A DNA stretch of 64,000 nucleotides from Sthenelais limicola (GCA_942159475.1 OW804100.1:5286127-5350126); one strand, 5' to 3'; shown: positions 40,875 to 52,197, counted from the stretch's first letter. Made by a program: numbers and translations. Notes: a model not told the origin generated them from the sequence alone.

Positions 40875-43159
40875 CTTCCCACTGCACAAATTTGGTATAT
40901 ACGGGTATGGTTGAGGGTTCCCCTCTATGTCTTCATTTTCTCTCACTTACGATCACTGTATAGTGGCTTTCCCATTCCCCATTCTCTCAGCCCCTGCTTC
41001 CCCATTCTCTCCTCACTCCCATTCCCCTCCTCCCTCCACCACCTCCCGTCGCTGATACTACCGCAGTGTATAACACAGCGCTTTCTCCTCCCGCTACACT
41101 CACACACCAACTCCTTCTCACCCACCCACCCACACTCACTCACTCACACACGCAGCATGCGTTGGTCCAACCATACACAGCCTCCTCCACATCAGTCTCC
41201 ACTACATCATCAAGGCTGGAGCATCAGCAACCAAGCACGACCACCCTTAGTACGGCCACCAATAACAACATATATATCCACCCCTCATACACACACATTG
41301 TAGTAGGCACAGCAAGCTGGAGAAGGATATATATATACCCTACACATCCATATAGCACCATACACCCTCCCTCCAGCACCTCCTCCAGTAGTACCTCGTC
41401 CTCGCCGCACGTTTTACCATACAGGTGGTTACCTTGGGCGGATGGTAGGGAGGAGGAGTAGGAGGATGTGGTTGTCACACATCGCCGCAGCCTTGGCCTG
41501 GAGACGACGCCTGGAGAAAGAGAGAAAGAGTTGGTAACCAGGGTAACAGAGACCCAGGAGGAGGAGAAGGGTCACCCGTCCGTCGTCAGAGAGACGAGGA
41601 GCAGGAGGAGGAGTGTGTGTGTGTTTGGTGGTGCAGCGTGTTCTATGAGAAGAGCTGTACGTGGTGATGTGGTGATGTGATCTTGGAATTACATGTTGCT
41701 ATAATATTACTCCGTGCAGTCGCACCCACACTCAGTGCAAATACATGGACGCAACAAGGAAGATATTTGTCAAGCTAAACGACTCGTTTCGATAGGTGCA
41801 GCTTCCTTTTCCCCGAATTCGGGCATATATATCATATGTAAACAAGGACGGGAAAGTGTATTTTGAATGAAGACCAAAGCTTTGTGCATGCTCGTCAACC
41901 AGTAAAAGAGCTATACTTCTATGTAGATCGAGCTTCTCTATACTATCTCATGCTCACAGCTCGGCCCGGACTCTGCCTCCAACAAGTACCTTCTTTAAGG
42001 AACTCTGGTTCAGCATTTAAGGAGGGTGAGAAAGAAATCACAATTTGATTGACAGGAGGCGAGATCTCGGGAGAATCTGCGAGACTTTATCATTACACGG
42101 ATTCTGTGCTCTCGTAATCAAGGAGGTATTAATGGTGAGTCTCGCGAGAATTGGGTTGGAGCCGCGAGAAGTCATTTATTGTGAGCTGTTGAAAACGAGG
42201 CATCATTATTTAAAGTCTTCCTCCAGAGGCAATTATGATGCCGTATATCCCGGAATAAACCAGCAATTTATAATGTTTGTCTGCAAATGACAGGATTTAT
42301 TTCTAAGGCATACGACAGGAGTGTCGTCTAAAGGAGGTTGTCATATAGGAGATTGATGCAGGTGCTTTATGCTTCACCAATTGTGACCATATCGCACCTA
42401 ACAAATGAGGTAGCCACATACAGGAGCTAGTTTAGATACCCACTGATTGGCAGACGGGCAGGAAACTCCGCCCCGGGTGCAGTCGATAATAGAGGAGATT
42501 AAGCCGTCGTGTAATACACTCGTTAAATACGCAACAAGACGCATCACCGCCATAGATACGGTTACCTTAGTGATGATAGTCACGCCTAGTTAACAACCCG
42601 CCATCTTAACCAGCTGTCACCTTTAGTAAGACATGACAGCGGCTCTTAGGAAGGTTGACAGTTGACAGCTGTGGGAAGGGAACTAATATCTTCCTTCTGC
42701 TGCGAGTGGCTGTGAGTCTAACTGTACAAGAGGAAGAGGAGCAGTTATAAGGGCTTCCATGTTGGGGGAGTGAAAGCGCGAGGTTAGCGCGGGTCATGTG
42801 TCGGAGCACGTGGTAAAGCTTATCTGTGGTTATTATCATGTATTGTATCTAAGGGAGAACACGTGTTTGATACACCCCCCTCCCCCCACCTCACCCCCCT
42901 CCCACCCTACAAGTGAGCTAACTATTGCCCCCTCACCTGACTGGAATTTACTCTTGAGCCCGCCAGGTGGAGATTATTACGCCAGGATTTATGTGTCAGA
43001 TTCTTGCCGCGTCTCACCCGCGTCTCACCTGTGAGTATCTCCTCTACTTGTAGTTATTCGCATTCTCTGCGTTCTTCTCTATCGTATATTAATTTACCTT
43101 TGATTTTATGCACATTCCGGCGTCTTGTTTTTAATCTGTTTTATAATGTTTAGTTATGT
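40875..43159. other. Non-coding stretch with motif islands
   Basis: 2.3 kb. 40.95-41.45 kb is C-rich with CACTCACTC and TATATATA tracts. Downstream are TGATTGACAG (42046-42055), the CGCG palindrome TCTCGCGAGA (42140-42149) and a TGACAG cluster at 42630-42670. I see no convincing exon. Confidence 0.5.
42140..42149. promoter_or_regulatory. TCTCGCGAGA (CGCG) element
   Basis: A perfect 10-bp palindrome known from vertebrate CpG-island promoters as the BANP site. It lies in a CpG-richer patch 85 bp from a PBX-PREP-type site. A GTGAGT donor overlaps its left side. Promoter function is inferred. Confidence 0.4.
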
Positions 43160-43397
43160 GGGTTAGATTGTCAGAAAATGTACAATTGGCAGCTCCTCTA
43201 CACATTTAGGAAATTATCCTAAATTAGGCTGAAATATAAAGAATACCGGGTATATCTGAGTATATTTGGTATTGCATTGATTTAAAGTATCAGTTCTGTT
43301 GTGTTCAACTGCATTTTGAAGCTCATTTTTGTCTTAAATGTGGATTATTTGAGAGGATTGGTGAAGGTGAATTGTACATTTTATGAAAATCTGAGCC
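43160..43397 (+). mobile_element. MITE family B, copy B11
   Basis: GGGTTAGATTGTCAGAAAAT to ATGAAAATCTGAGCC, 238 bp, subfamily 1. Confidence 0.84.
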
Positions 43398-43486
43398 ATT
43401 TGTGCTACTTACTGTGGACGTTTGCCAGGCTGGAGCCTCATGATACAGAGAGATGGAATTTGATGTCAGTATTTCCATGCCCTCCT

Positions 43487-43500
43487 GTCACCATGGCAAC
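43487..43500. promoter_or_regulatory. RFX X-box-like site
   Basis: GTCACCATGGCAAC. The E-box palindrome GGTCACGTGACC follows at 43539-43550 or so. Confidence 0.45.
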
Positions 43501-43870
43501 ACAACAGGGGACTAATGAGGAATTGTTATTGTATGATTGGTCACGTGACCAACAGGTCATTACAGTCAGACCAATTTAGGCTCCGGGTACTTGACCCAGC
43601 GACCAAAATGGGTCCCAAATTATCACTTTTTTAAACGGCGGCCCTCCAGTGGAACCCTATAGTTAGTGATAGCTTAGTATCTTTCTTATCTTGTATCAGT
43701 ATCTAGTCGTATTAAAAGCTGAAATACTGCATACTGCATGCATAAGGTGCCATACTGCATCAACAGCTTTAAATAGTAACAAAACACAAGTGAGAATATA
43801 TTGATCCATCAAACAACTGGAATATGCAACTTCCAATCGGAGGATCAAAAGTTCGCGTTCTGAATTATTA

Positions 43871-44009
43871 AACCCTGCCCACACACAGCCGATTTGGCAC
43901 CCGATTACTTCCCAATTTTGGTCTCCGATGAATCCTAGGATTTCATTTCCAAACTTGGTTTATGTTATTTCAAAAACATAAACCAGGATTTGAAGTAAAG
44001 TCTTATGTA
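43871..44009. mobile_element. Foldback element D, copy 2 (half)
   Basis: AACCCTGCCCACACACAGCC and the left arm up to the centre (CATAAACCAGGATTTG), then broken off. The matching right arm is missing. Confidence 0.75.
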
Positions 44010-44641
44010 GAAAGTACGCCTCGGACAAGGGTTACCCATTGTAAATAACTTGTGCACATGCAGCGATATGTATGTTACACTCATTCTGCCCGTACCTTTA
44101 AGCACCATTAGTAATACTATTGCGTTATATTATGAATTTGTCACATTCTGAGTGATATATCACGAACTGGCGACATTATAATAGTGGTGAAATTGGGTCG
44201 TTACTTGACCCATTTCATGTATTTAGTGTTGGTATAGACTTAATGAATAATAAATAATAAAATAAATACGGAGGCTTCATAGACACTGTGTTATAAATCA
44301 TAACATCCCTCCTCCAATCATTACTCTATACACTGCCCCCAGGTCACGTGATGCCGCCGGCCGCCGCTAGAGGTCAGTGTGACGCGGGCGGTGTACGGGG
44401 CAGGTCAGTCCACCGAAAAGTGACAGAAGTTTTGCACTCGGACATAATCAATGGTCATAGCTGAACGTCGCACTTTATAAATACAATTTCTCTGAGTTTT
44501 GTATTTAAAAAAGATCCTCTGATGAATTTTTAGAACGAATTGATTGTTTTGTGGCTGGCCGAGGGAAATTAGTGGCATTATTGGAAATGAATCCTTTGTC
44601 AAAAGTACCTATATAATTATAGTGTTATATATAGTGTATAT
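44010..44641. other. Non-coding with a motif island
   Basis: TCACGTGA (44344-44351) and CCGCTAGAGGTC (44364-44375, 10/12 to the CTCF core) in a GC-rich patch. No gene. Confidence 0.45.
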
Positions 44642-44868
44642 GAGTCAGGTTTCTTGTATATGTACAATTCACGTTCACCAATTCTTCTAAATAACTCTAA
44701 TTTAAGACAAAAATCAGGTTCAAAATACAGTTCAACACAACCAGACAGACTTATTGAATGAATACAATACAGAATACACTCAGATATACTCAGTATTTAT
44801 CATTTTTCACTCTAATTTAGCAGAGATGTGCAGAACTGTATTTTGTGCATTTTCTGAAAATCTTACCC
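44642..44868 (-). mobile_element. MITE family B, copy B12
   Basis: GAGTCAGGTTTCTTGTATAT to TTTCTGAAAATCTTACCC, 227 bp, subfamily 2. Confidence 0.8.
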
Positions 44869-45169
44869 ACGATTAGTAAAAGGCATCGTGTGAGATAGCA
44901 GTGGGTGTGTTGTCTATGATACTCTCGTCATAATATACAAATCGAGAAAAGTAGTAATTCCATTTTTTGTTATTGTTTTATGATTAATATACCACCATGT
45001 TCTACAGTAATAACCCAGTGTAATGGCGACGATGAAGGGTAATTTTAATAATTCGTTAAATAATGAAGATAAATCGAAGTGGAATTACAAGAGTAGTGTG
45101 GCCTCTGGTCGCTGTGTGGCGTTTATACCTTTCAGCCCGAGTGGGATGTAAACGTGGAGAGCTGATCAT
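44869..45169. other. Non-coding, nothing recognised
   Basis: AT-rich spacer between two B elements. Confidence 0.4.
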
Positions 45170-45395
45170 GGGTCAAGTTATCAGAAAATGTACAATTCGC
45201 CTTCACCAATCCTCTCAAATAACCCACATTTAAGACAAAAATGAGATTCAAAATGCAGTTAAACATAACAGAACTGATACTTTAAATCAATGCGGTACCG
45301 ATATACCCGGTATTCTTCATTTGTCAGCCTAATTTAGGAGAATTTCCTGAAAATGTGTAGAGCTGCCAATTGTATATTTTCTGAAAACCTGACCC
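45170..45395 (-). mobile_element. MITE family B, copy B13
   Basis: GGGTCAAGTTATCAGAAAAT to TTTCTGAAAACCTGACCC, 226 bp, subfamily 1. Confidence 0.84.
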
Positions 45396-45520
45396 TGATG
45401 GAGTTGATGCAGCACAGTTTCTCCTCGGGCTATTTTAACTTAATGACACAACGAGAGGGGGATACAATAAAACTACAGCGACGAGAATGAATGTTAAATA
45501 TAAGATGTGGAAACGCTTTA

Positions 45521-45700
45521 GAGAGCGAAATGGTGATATAGAGAGCGAAATGGTGATATAGAGAGCGAAATGGTGATATAGAGAGCGAAATGGTGGTATA
45601 GAGAGCGAAATGGTGATATAGAGAGCGAAATGGTGATATAGAGAGCGAAATGGTGGTATAGAGAGCGAAATGGTGATATAGAGAGCGAAATGGAGGTGGA
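45521..45700. repeat. 20-bp minisatellite, 9 copies
   Basis: Unit GAGAGCGAAATGGTGATATA in exact 20-bp register, with GTATA variants every third unit or so. The open frames across it are artefacts. Confidence 0.95.
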
Positions 45701-46122
45701 GGGCGATAGAGAACGAAGCTAGCCACGACAATAGACAACATTTCAAGAAGAGATTCAATAGTCAAGAAAAATGGAAAAGATGTACATTAAATATTTAGTA
45801 AGTTCACATAGATGGCGAGCCACTCTGGGTACACGTGTTCCATAGCAATCATTGGGACAATTGGGGAGAAAAGAGAAAGGAGAGTATAAGGAGGAGATCG
45901 AAATATAATCATCATTGAGAGGTATTCATAAACTGTAGTATACATATATTTATTCGTTCTCTCAGAATACGATGACAAATGAATCAGATATAGATGCATC
46001 GTCATTGGGTGCAGTAACAATAACAGGGGGAGCAGTGAATCCTAATGACCGTTATTTAGTTAAGTAGAGGGGCAAGGGGTTGTGCTGAATATGTATAGTC
46101 CAAGTACATTGTTGACCCACAT
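45701..46122. other. Non-coding, nothing recognised
   Basis: No supportable feature. Confidence 0.4.
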
Positions 46123-46517
46123 GGGTCAGATTTTCAGAAAATGCACAATGTAACCTTCTACACATCTCTGCAATTCTACTAAATTAGATTGAAAAATGAT
46201 AAATACTGAGTATATCTGATTGTATTCTGTATTGTATTCATTCAATAAATCTGTCTGGCTATGTTAAACCACTCCAGGTCCAAACCGTCAGATCAGATAA
46301 GAATGGTCTGTCAGCCTAGTACACTAATCGGTTTCCTGGCCTAGGACTAGGCGTTTTAATGGGAATATGATGACATTTTGCGGTTTTAATGAAAATATAA
46401 TGGCACTTTGCGGTTTGAGACTGGAACTGTATTTTGAACCTGATTTTCGTCCTATAAATTTGGGTTATTTGAGGGGATTGGTGAAGGCCAATTGTCCATT
46501 TTCTGAAGGCTTGACCC
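46123..46517 (+). mobile_element. MITE family B, copy B14 (interrupted by MITE A)
   Basis: GGGTCAGATTTTCAGAAAAT to TTCTGAAGGCTTGACCC. The element is split at 46270-46423 by copy A10; without it the length is about 240 bp. Subfamily 2. Confidence 0.9.
46270..46423 (+). mobile_element. MITE family A, copy A10 (nested, internally deleted)
   Basis: Starts CACTCCAGGTCC and ends GGTTTGAGACTG, missing the segment before the right terminus. AAAC and GAAC next to the two ends fit a 4-bp target duplication inside B14. Confidence 0.85.
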
Positions 46518-46978
46518 ATGCATGTATCATGCATATGCTACATATCCATATCCACTATAAGGAATAACTCACTCATCCCAAGCTCCCAAGACGGCCATTG
46601 GCCTTCCTATCAACCTCTCCAACCTCTCCCGCACCCCAAAGTGGAGATTCTTGGGTGTCAAAAGCATCTCACCTCCTCCTTGCTCCATTACTCTCGATTG
46701 GTGTCGCCCAATCCACTCCATGGTCTTGCCATGCCTTCTCTGCTGCTGACCTACTACCCCGCCCCCTGCTGGACAAACGCTTAATTCTCCTCCTGTATTT
46801 AGACATGTATAGACATGTAGAGAGACAACAGTATTTGGATCCTTGCCGCCGACACCTTTTGTATTTTTACGTTTATTTCTTTTTGTCCCAATATGTTCCG
46901 TTACCTCCTCCTGTCAGCGCTGTCTGCCTTTCTCTTTCTCTTATTGTGATTTGCTTACATTACCAACCCTAAGCATGT
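46518..46978. other. Non-coding with a CTCF-core match
   Basis: The minus strand reads CCAGCAGGGGGC at 46761-46772, 12/12 to the core, within a C-rich island (46.58-46.78 kb) with GATTGG/CCAATC boxes. Open frames here lack gene signatures. Confidence 0.5.
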
Positions 46979-47215
46979 GGATCAGATGTTCAGAAAATGT
47001 ACAATTGGCAGCTCTACACATTTAAGGAAATTCTCCTAAGTCAGGCTGAAAAAATGATGAATACCGGGAATATCTGAGTATATTTGGTATTACATTGATT
47101 TGACGTATCAGTTTTGCTATGTTAAACTGTATTTTGAACTTTATTTTCGTCTGAAATTAGGGTTATTTGAGAGGATTGGCGAAGGCGAATTGTACATTTT
47201 ATGAAAGTCTGACCC
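46979..47215 (+). mobile_element. MITE family B, copy B15
   Basis: GGATCAGATGTTCAGAAAAT to ATGAAAGTCTGACCC, 237 bp, subfamily 1. Confidence 0.84.
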
Positions 47216-47453
47216 ACGTGCACGACTGCTTAGGTGATTACGTCTGGTCTGAGAATCCGCTTGATCCATTCTCCAAACGCTAGACATCTCAGAATGTTCA
47301 CGTTGTAAATTAAAAGAAAAAAGACCCATCGAGTGGTATCAGTGGTATCATTGGAGGAATGAGACTGACCTAGGCAGCAACATGTTTTCAAGGTTGCTAA
47401 AAAATGAAAAATAAATATCTAAAATGTTCGTGTCAAGTCAGGTCAGTATAAAG

Positions 47454-47532
47454 GGGTCAAATCTTCAGAAAATGTACAATTGGCCTTCACCAATCCTCTC
47501 AAATAACCCAAATTTAAAACGAAAATCAGGTT
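47454..47532 (-). mobile_element. MITE family B, fragment B16
   Basis: The left 79 bp only, GGGTCAAATCTTCAGAAAAT through ACGAAAATCAGG. Confidence 0.8.
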
Positions 47533-47871
47533 AATGGTAGAATCTACAGGGTTATAAAAGACCATTCCTAAAGGAGTTATCACAGCTGATGGGAAAACTA
47601 CCTGGAAAACGACAGTAGGGCAATCCTCCATGAGACAGCCCCGCCCCGTCCCCCTGCCCCGCCCCCCGCCCCACGTGCGTGCGTGCGTTACTGAACAACT
47701 GCATGAATCCCACCATTGCTTGAACATTGATTTTGTTCCTGGACATGTACCAATTGTCTCTGCACAAAAGACTGGTTGCCATGAAGGCACGGGGCTTCCC
47801 ATGTATTCTGTGATTATTTGCGATAGTAGCATTGTTTACGAGAATTTAATCATATGTTGGATTGCATAAGG
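47533..47871. other. Non-coding, C-rich patch
   Basis: CCCCGCCCCCCGCCCCACGTGCGTGCGTGCG near 47661-47690 on the plus strand; described, not assigned. No gene. Confidence 0.4.
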
Positions 47872-48075
47872 CACTCTAGGTCCAAACCCTCAGATCAGAT
47901 AAGAATGGTATGTCAGCCTACTTCACTAATTGGTTTACTGGCCTAGAACTCGACGTTTTAATGGGAATATAATGATATTTTGCGGTCTTAATGGAATTAT
48001 AATGGCACTTTGCGGTTTGAGGCGAGAGGCTTTCCCTTCATTTGAAGGGACTCTCTCAAGTTTGGGCCTAGACTG
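47872..48075 (+). mobile_element. MITE family A, copy A11
   Basis: 204 bp, CACTCTAGGTCC to GGGCCTAGACTG. Flanks AAGG and AAGA are close to a 4-bp duplication. Confidence 0.88.
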
Positions 48076-49008
48076 AAGAGTCGAGTCTATTGTGCCACTA
48101 AGACAGTAAGATATTACCAAGTGACTAGAAGCAATCTCCATATTGTCTAGCACTGTTTGGTCATGACTTGAAATACAATGTACTTGTATCTGAGTAAGAC
48201 ATGGACTAGAGGTCATACCACATGCGTGTATCAACACCATGCTGATATTGGGCATACATGTGCTACTTATAAACCACCTAATTCCTCTCCACTTCGTCAT
48301 GGGAGGGCCAATTAAGTGAATGAATCATATTGCTGTTACAAACCGGGGTTTCATTTTATAAGGTTAAACAAAATAAAGATGAGGCAATTGATATAATAAT
48401 ATAGTCGTTATGAACTAAATAAAAAAGTCCAAAGACATCAGAAATCACACAATTGTTCAGTTCCTTATTTATGCCAGTCAATGATAAAGGAAATATAAAA
48501 GATCAAACTTTTCACTTCAAATAATTCACTTATGATCGTTATATTATACTGGACAAAAATATCATGACAAAACAAATGTTAATAAGTAGACTACAGGTCC
48601 ACGTTTACAATTGTAATACAACTGTAGAGGATTTATACTGGCACTGAAACATACATAAAGACGTCTGTGGATAAAGATAAGATAAGATAATTCTTTATTT
48701 GCCATGGCATAGGAATGTTTTGACAAACAGGTTGTGGTCATCTCAAAGAGAGATCTTCCAGATCATACCTTTCTTGTTATCTCCCCTTGTTACAAATATA
48801 CCTCTATCTACTCTATGTTTACAGTAAACAGTAATCAATCTTCATGTACAAGTGTTACATACATAGTATGTATAATCATGAAAATCAAATGACAATTATG
48901 TCCATAAAGTATATATGTAAACAGTAATCAGTCTCCATGTACGAGTGGAGTGAGAAAGTGTGAGTGGTTGCTTTAGGCCAAGGGGTGGGGGGGGGGAGCT
49001 GAGAGGGA
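48076..49008. other. Non-coding with a LINE-like tail
   Basis: At about 48675-48720 the minus strand reads CAAATAAAGAATTATCTTAT followed by (CTTAT)n, like a LINE 3' end. G9 run near 48988. No gene. Confidence 0.4.
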
Positions 49009-49465
49009 GGCAGTTTATGGTTTTACCCAGGAAATGGAGATAGAGAAGAAGGGAGAGAGACAGAGAAAAAGAGACAGAAAGGCACTTTATGGTCTTACCC
49101 AGGAAATAAGAGATAGAGAAGAAGGGAGAGAGACAGAGAAAAAGAGACAGAAAGGCACTTTATGGTCTTACCCAGGAAATAAGAGATAGAGAAGAAGGGA
49201 GAGAGACAGAGAAAAAGAGACAGAAAGGCACTTTATGGTCTTACCCAGGAAATAGAGATAGAGAAGAAGGGAGAGAGAGACAGAGAAAAAGAGACAGAAA
49301 GGCACTTTATGGTCTTACCCAGGAAATAGAGATAGAGAAGAAGGGAGAGAGAGACAGAGAAAAAGAGACAGAAAGGCACTTTATGGTCTTACCCAGGAAA
49401 TAGAGATAGAGAAGAAGGGAGAGAGAGACAGAGAAAAAGAGACAGAAAGGCACTTTATGGTCTTA
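49009..49465 (-). repeat. About 73-bp tandem repeat, 7 copies
   Basis: GGCACTTTATGGTCTTACCC recurs at about 49009 (variant), 49081, 49154, 49227, 49301, 49374 and 49449. The unit is the inverse of that at 40391-40612. The adjoining GTGAGTGGTTGCTTTAGGCC and GAGCTGAGAGGGAGGCAG match the 82-bp array there, so both loci are copies of one composite repeat. Confidence 0.9.
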
Positions 49466-49710
49466 CCCAGGACCATCTTCCTGTACGAGTGGTACATAGT
49501 ATGTACTGTTTACATTAATGTTCTTGGAAGGCGACGAGTATACAATTCTAAACAAAGCATCCTTAAAGTACCAGAATTATTGACACATGACCACATCATA
49601 TCGTCAAAGCAGTAAGTGCAGTATGACCTATGCCTATATCTCCTGATATCTCCCTATATATTGCACATAATTATTCACTTACTATCCATATCTCCTATAT
49701 CTCCCTAGAT

Positions 49711-49945
49711 GGGTCAGATTTTCAGAAAATACACAATCTACAGTTCTACACATCTCTCAAATTCTGTTAAATTAGAGTGAAAAATGATAAATACTGAGTA
49801 TATCTGAGTGTATTCTGTATTGTATTCATTCAATAAATCTGTCTGGTTATGTTGAACTGTATTTTGAACCAGATTTTCATCTTAAATTTTGGTTATTTAA
49901 GAGGTTTGGTGAAGGTGAATTGTACATTTTCTGACAATCTGACCC
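49711..49945 (+). mobile_element. MITE family B, copy B17
   Basis: GGGTCAGATTTTCAGAAAAT to TTCTGACAATCTGACCC, 235 bp, subfamily 2. Confidence 0.86.
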
Positions 49946-50303
49946 ACACAGATATACATCTAGCACCTCTTGGTTTCAACATTTGTATGTATAAACGCCC
50001 CATGGCGGCCACTATAGTGACTGATGCCACTGGTGATACATATATTATCGCCCATTGTGAGGTGAAGAATCTACCTGATGCCATATGTTACCATGGTAAC
50101 AGGTGTCCTCCTCCTCGTCACAGATGAAACTGGTAGTCATGGCGACATCAACAATACAGAATTACTGCTCAAGTTATAATGAAACACAACAAATGCACCC
50201 ACCATCATCCATGTTATAAACAAGCTCTTGAAACTCCATTATCGACAGGTCTGTCCTTGGTGAATTAATTCCTGTCTGGCTTGGATATGCTACATCTGTA
50301 TCT
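49946..50303. other. Non-coding with a perfect X-box palindrome
   Basis: GTTACCATGGTAAC at 50087-50100. Frames on both strands are open here (for example AATIVTDATGDTYII on plus) but have no splice support, so I do not call an exon. Confidence 0.45.
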
Positions 50304-50529
50304 GTGTCAGATTTTCAGAAAATGTACAATTGGCAGATCAAGTAAATTCTGCTAAATTAGACCGAAAAATCGTAAACACTAGATATATCTGAGTATATTA
50401 ATCTAGTATTGCCTTGATTCAAACAATCTGTTAAAAAATATTGAACTGAATTTTGAACCTGATTTTTGTCTTTGGGTTATTTGAGAGAATTGGTGAAGAT
50501 GAATTGTGCATTTTCTGGCGACTTCACCC
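50304..50529 (+). mobile_element. MITE family B, copy B18
   Basis: GTGTCAGATTTTCAGAAAAT to CTGGCGACTTCACCC with ATCT on both sides (50300-50303, 50530-50533), a 4-bp target duplication. Confidence 0.87.
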
Positions 50530-51278
50530 ATCTTGACTTGTACCCAGCTATACAGTGTGTTCAACATGCGTGCTGGTTAATATTGATGTGCAATTAACTG
50601 TGGATACTGTGGATAGGGGGCATTGATACGGGGACCATTGATAATAGACATAATCTCATCCATCAGCATATTTAATGTAGTGCTAGTTGGAAATAGACTA
50701 TTGAATCAATGTTTCCAAACTTTTACCCACTATAATAAGTGGATTGGTTGAAATTGGTTCAGTAGAGGAACTATTTTCGCTTGGACAATGATGTCAGTTT
50801 AGCAATTAAAGTCAGTTTTTGGTCGCTAGTGAGTCATATAAGGTCATACAATGATACATATAACTGCTGCATTTGGGATGTTTTTCTCATTCCCTGAAGC
50901 ACTATGGGTTGGGGGGCTGCCATGTTTTATACATTTTGATATTATTGTTGCCTGAGCTGAGCTACAGTTTTTGTGAGTTGCTCTTGTATGTGCTCATGAG
51001 TGGTTCATTGATTGCCGCATGTTTCCCCGTATGATATAATAACCCGCCCTCATGTTATATACTTTATGGACACAATGGTGAATCAATAAATCAATGGGCA
51101 AAAGTAATGGCAATCAAATGAGCATCAACCAAAATAGTTTGGATAATTTCAAGCAAAAAGAGTTATGTCAAATTAAAGGTGAGTCATATGTAGTGAGGGT
51201 GTGGTTGTATTGGGTGGAAATGCCTATACATGTATACTATAATGGATCGCACCTGAAAGTGCCTATACACATGTTTTA
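50530..51278. other. Non-coding, nothing recognised
   Basis: AT-rich, no supportable feature. Confidence 0.4.
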
Positions 51279-51394
51279 TGATGTATTTTCATTCAATAGA
51301 CACATGTATAGAATAGAATTATGATGTATTTTCATTCAATAGACACATGTATAGAGGGATGTGGGTCAGATTGTCGGAAAATGGACAATTCAAC
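51279..51394. repeat. About 42-bp tandem duplication plus MITE B end (B19)
   Basis: ATGATGTATTTTCATTCAAT plus AGACACATGTATAGA occurs twice in tandem, followed by GGGATGT and a truncated B end (GGGTCAGATTGTCGGAAAAT, 51363-51394). The same flank-plus-end combination reappears at 53502-53560. Confidence 0.85.
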
Positions 51395-51560
51395 TACATG
51401 ATATATTTGATATATTTGCAGATGTTTCAATTGCAGACATCAATAGTTACCGATGCAATATTTTATTTACTGTTCACTGGAACATATGATGCTGATATAT
51501 ATCATCAATAATGCATTCCCCCGTGGTGTTTGTCTTTATGGCATGCCTATTACTTATGTA

Positions 51561-51774
51561 CAGTCTAGGCCCAAAGTTGGGGGAGTCCCTTCTAACGGAG
51601 GGAAAGTCTCTCGCCTCAAACTGCAAAGTGCCATTATAATTCCATTAAGAATGCAAAATGTCATTATATTCCCATTAGAATGCCTTATCCTAGGCCAGGA
51701 AACCGATTAACGCAGTAGGCGTCTAATCACTGACATACCATTCTTATCTGATCTGAGGGTTTGGACCTAGAGTA
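51561..51774 (-). mobile_element. MITE family A, copy A12
   Basis: CAGTCTAGGCCCAAAG to GGACCTAGAGTA, 214 bp. An imperfect direct repeat of about 45 bp, ending CCTATTACTTATGTA, flanks it on both sides (51516-51560 and 51775-51817). Confidence 0.85.
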
Positions 51775-52078
51775 CATCCCCATGGTTCTTGTCTTCATGG
51801 CCTATTACTTATGTAACCAGAGAGAGAGAGCATATCATGTACTTCTCCCATCAAGTTGACTGACACCCACAGCTTCACATGGGGCTGTACATGTCTACAT
51901 GACAGCCATGCTTTAATCAACATGTTATATTTAATTACAGTGATTGACTTTTTAATACATGGCCATTTTTATTTTCCCAAAACGTACATGCAAACATAAC
52001 AGTAGTCCCCAGGCGCATGGAACCCATGCCGGCCGATATTGATTTATTATCATATCTCATAAATACAAACCACTCGTT
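51775..52078. other. Non-coding, upstream of the candidate promoter
   Basis: Starts with the right flank repeat of A12. Nothing else recognised. Confidence 0.4.
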
Positions 52079-52170
52079 GCGCATGCGCGGCCGGATATAG
52101 AGGGAAAAATCTATGACCACGTGTTCTCATTTTGATATAATTGATAGTGACGTCACTATTGGGAGACGCC
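52079..52170 (+). promoter_or_regulatory. Candidate promoter: NRF1, E-box, CRE, CCAAT
   Basis: In 92 bp: GCGCATGCGC (52079-52088, NRF1 consensus), CACGTG (52118-52123), and TGACGTCA (52148-52155) inside the 16-bp perfect palindrome ATAGTGACGTCACTAT, followed by ATTGGG. It is CpG-richer than its surroundings. These are the usual parts of TATA-less housekeeping promoters. Direction is taken from the ATG that follows. Confidence 0.4.
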
Positions 52171-52197
52171 ATGGCTGCGTCTGTTCTATACCATGCT
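52171..52197 (+). other. Possible first coding exon
   Basis: GCCATGG gives a near-ideal Kozak start at 52171. Nine codons (MAASVLYHA) lead to GCT|GTGAGTGG, a good donor at 52198. Without splicing the frame ends after 17 codons. No second exon was recognised to the right, so this rests on context alone. Confidence 0.22.

Noticed and set aside
40911..41461. Pro/Ser/His-rich plus-strand frames
   Set aside because: Translation of CT-rich and CACTCACTC low-complexity DNA, with no splice or domain support.
45430..45765. Phe/Ser/Ile-rich frames on the minus strand
   Set aside because: Translation of the 20-bp minisatellite.
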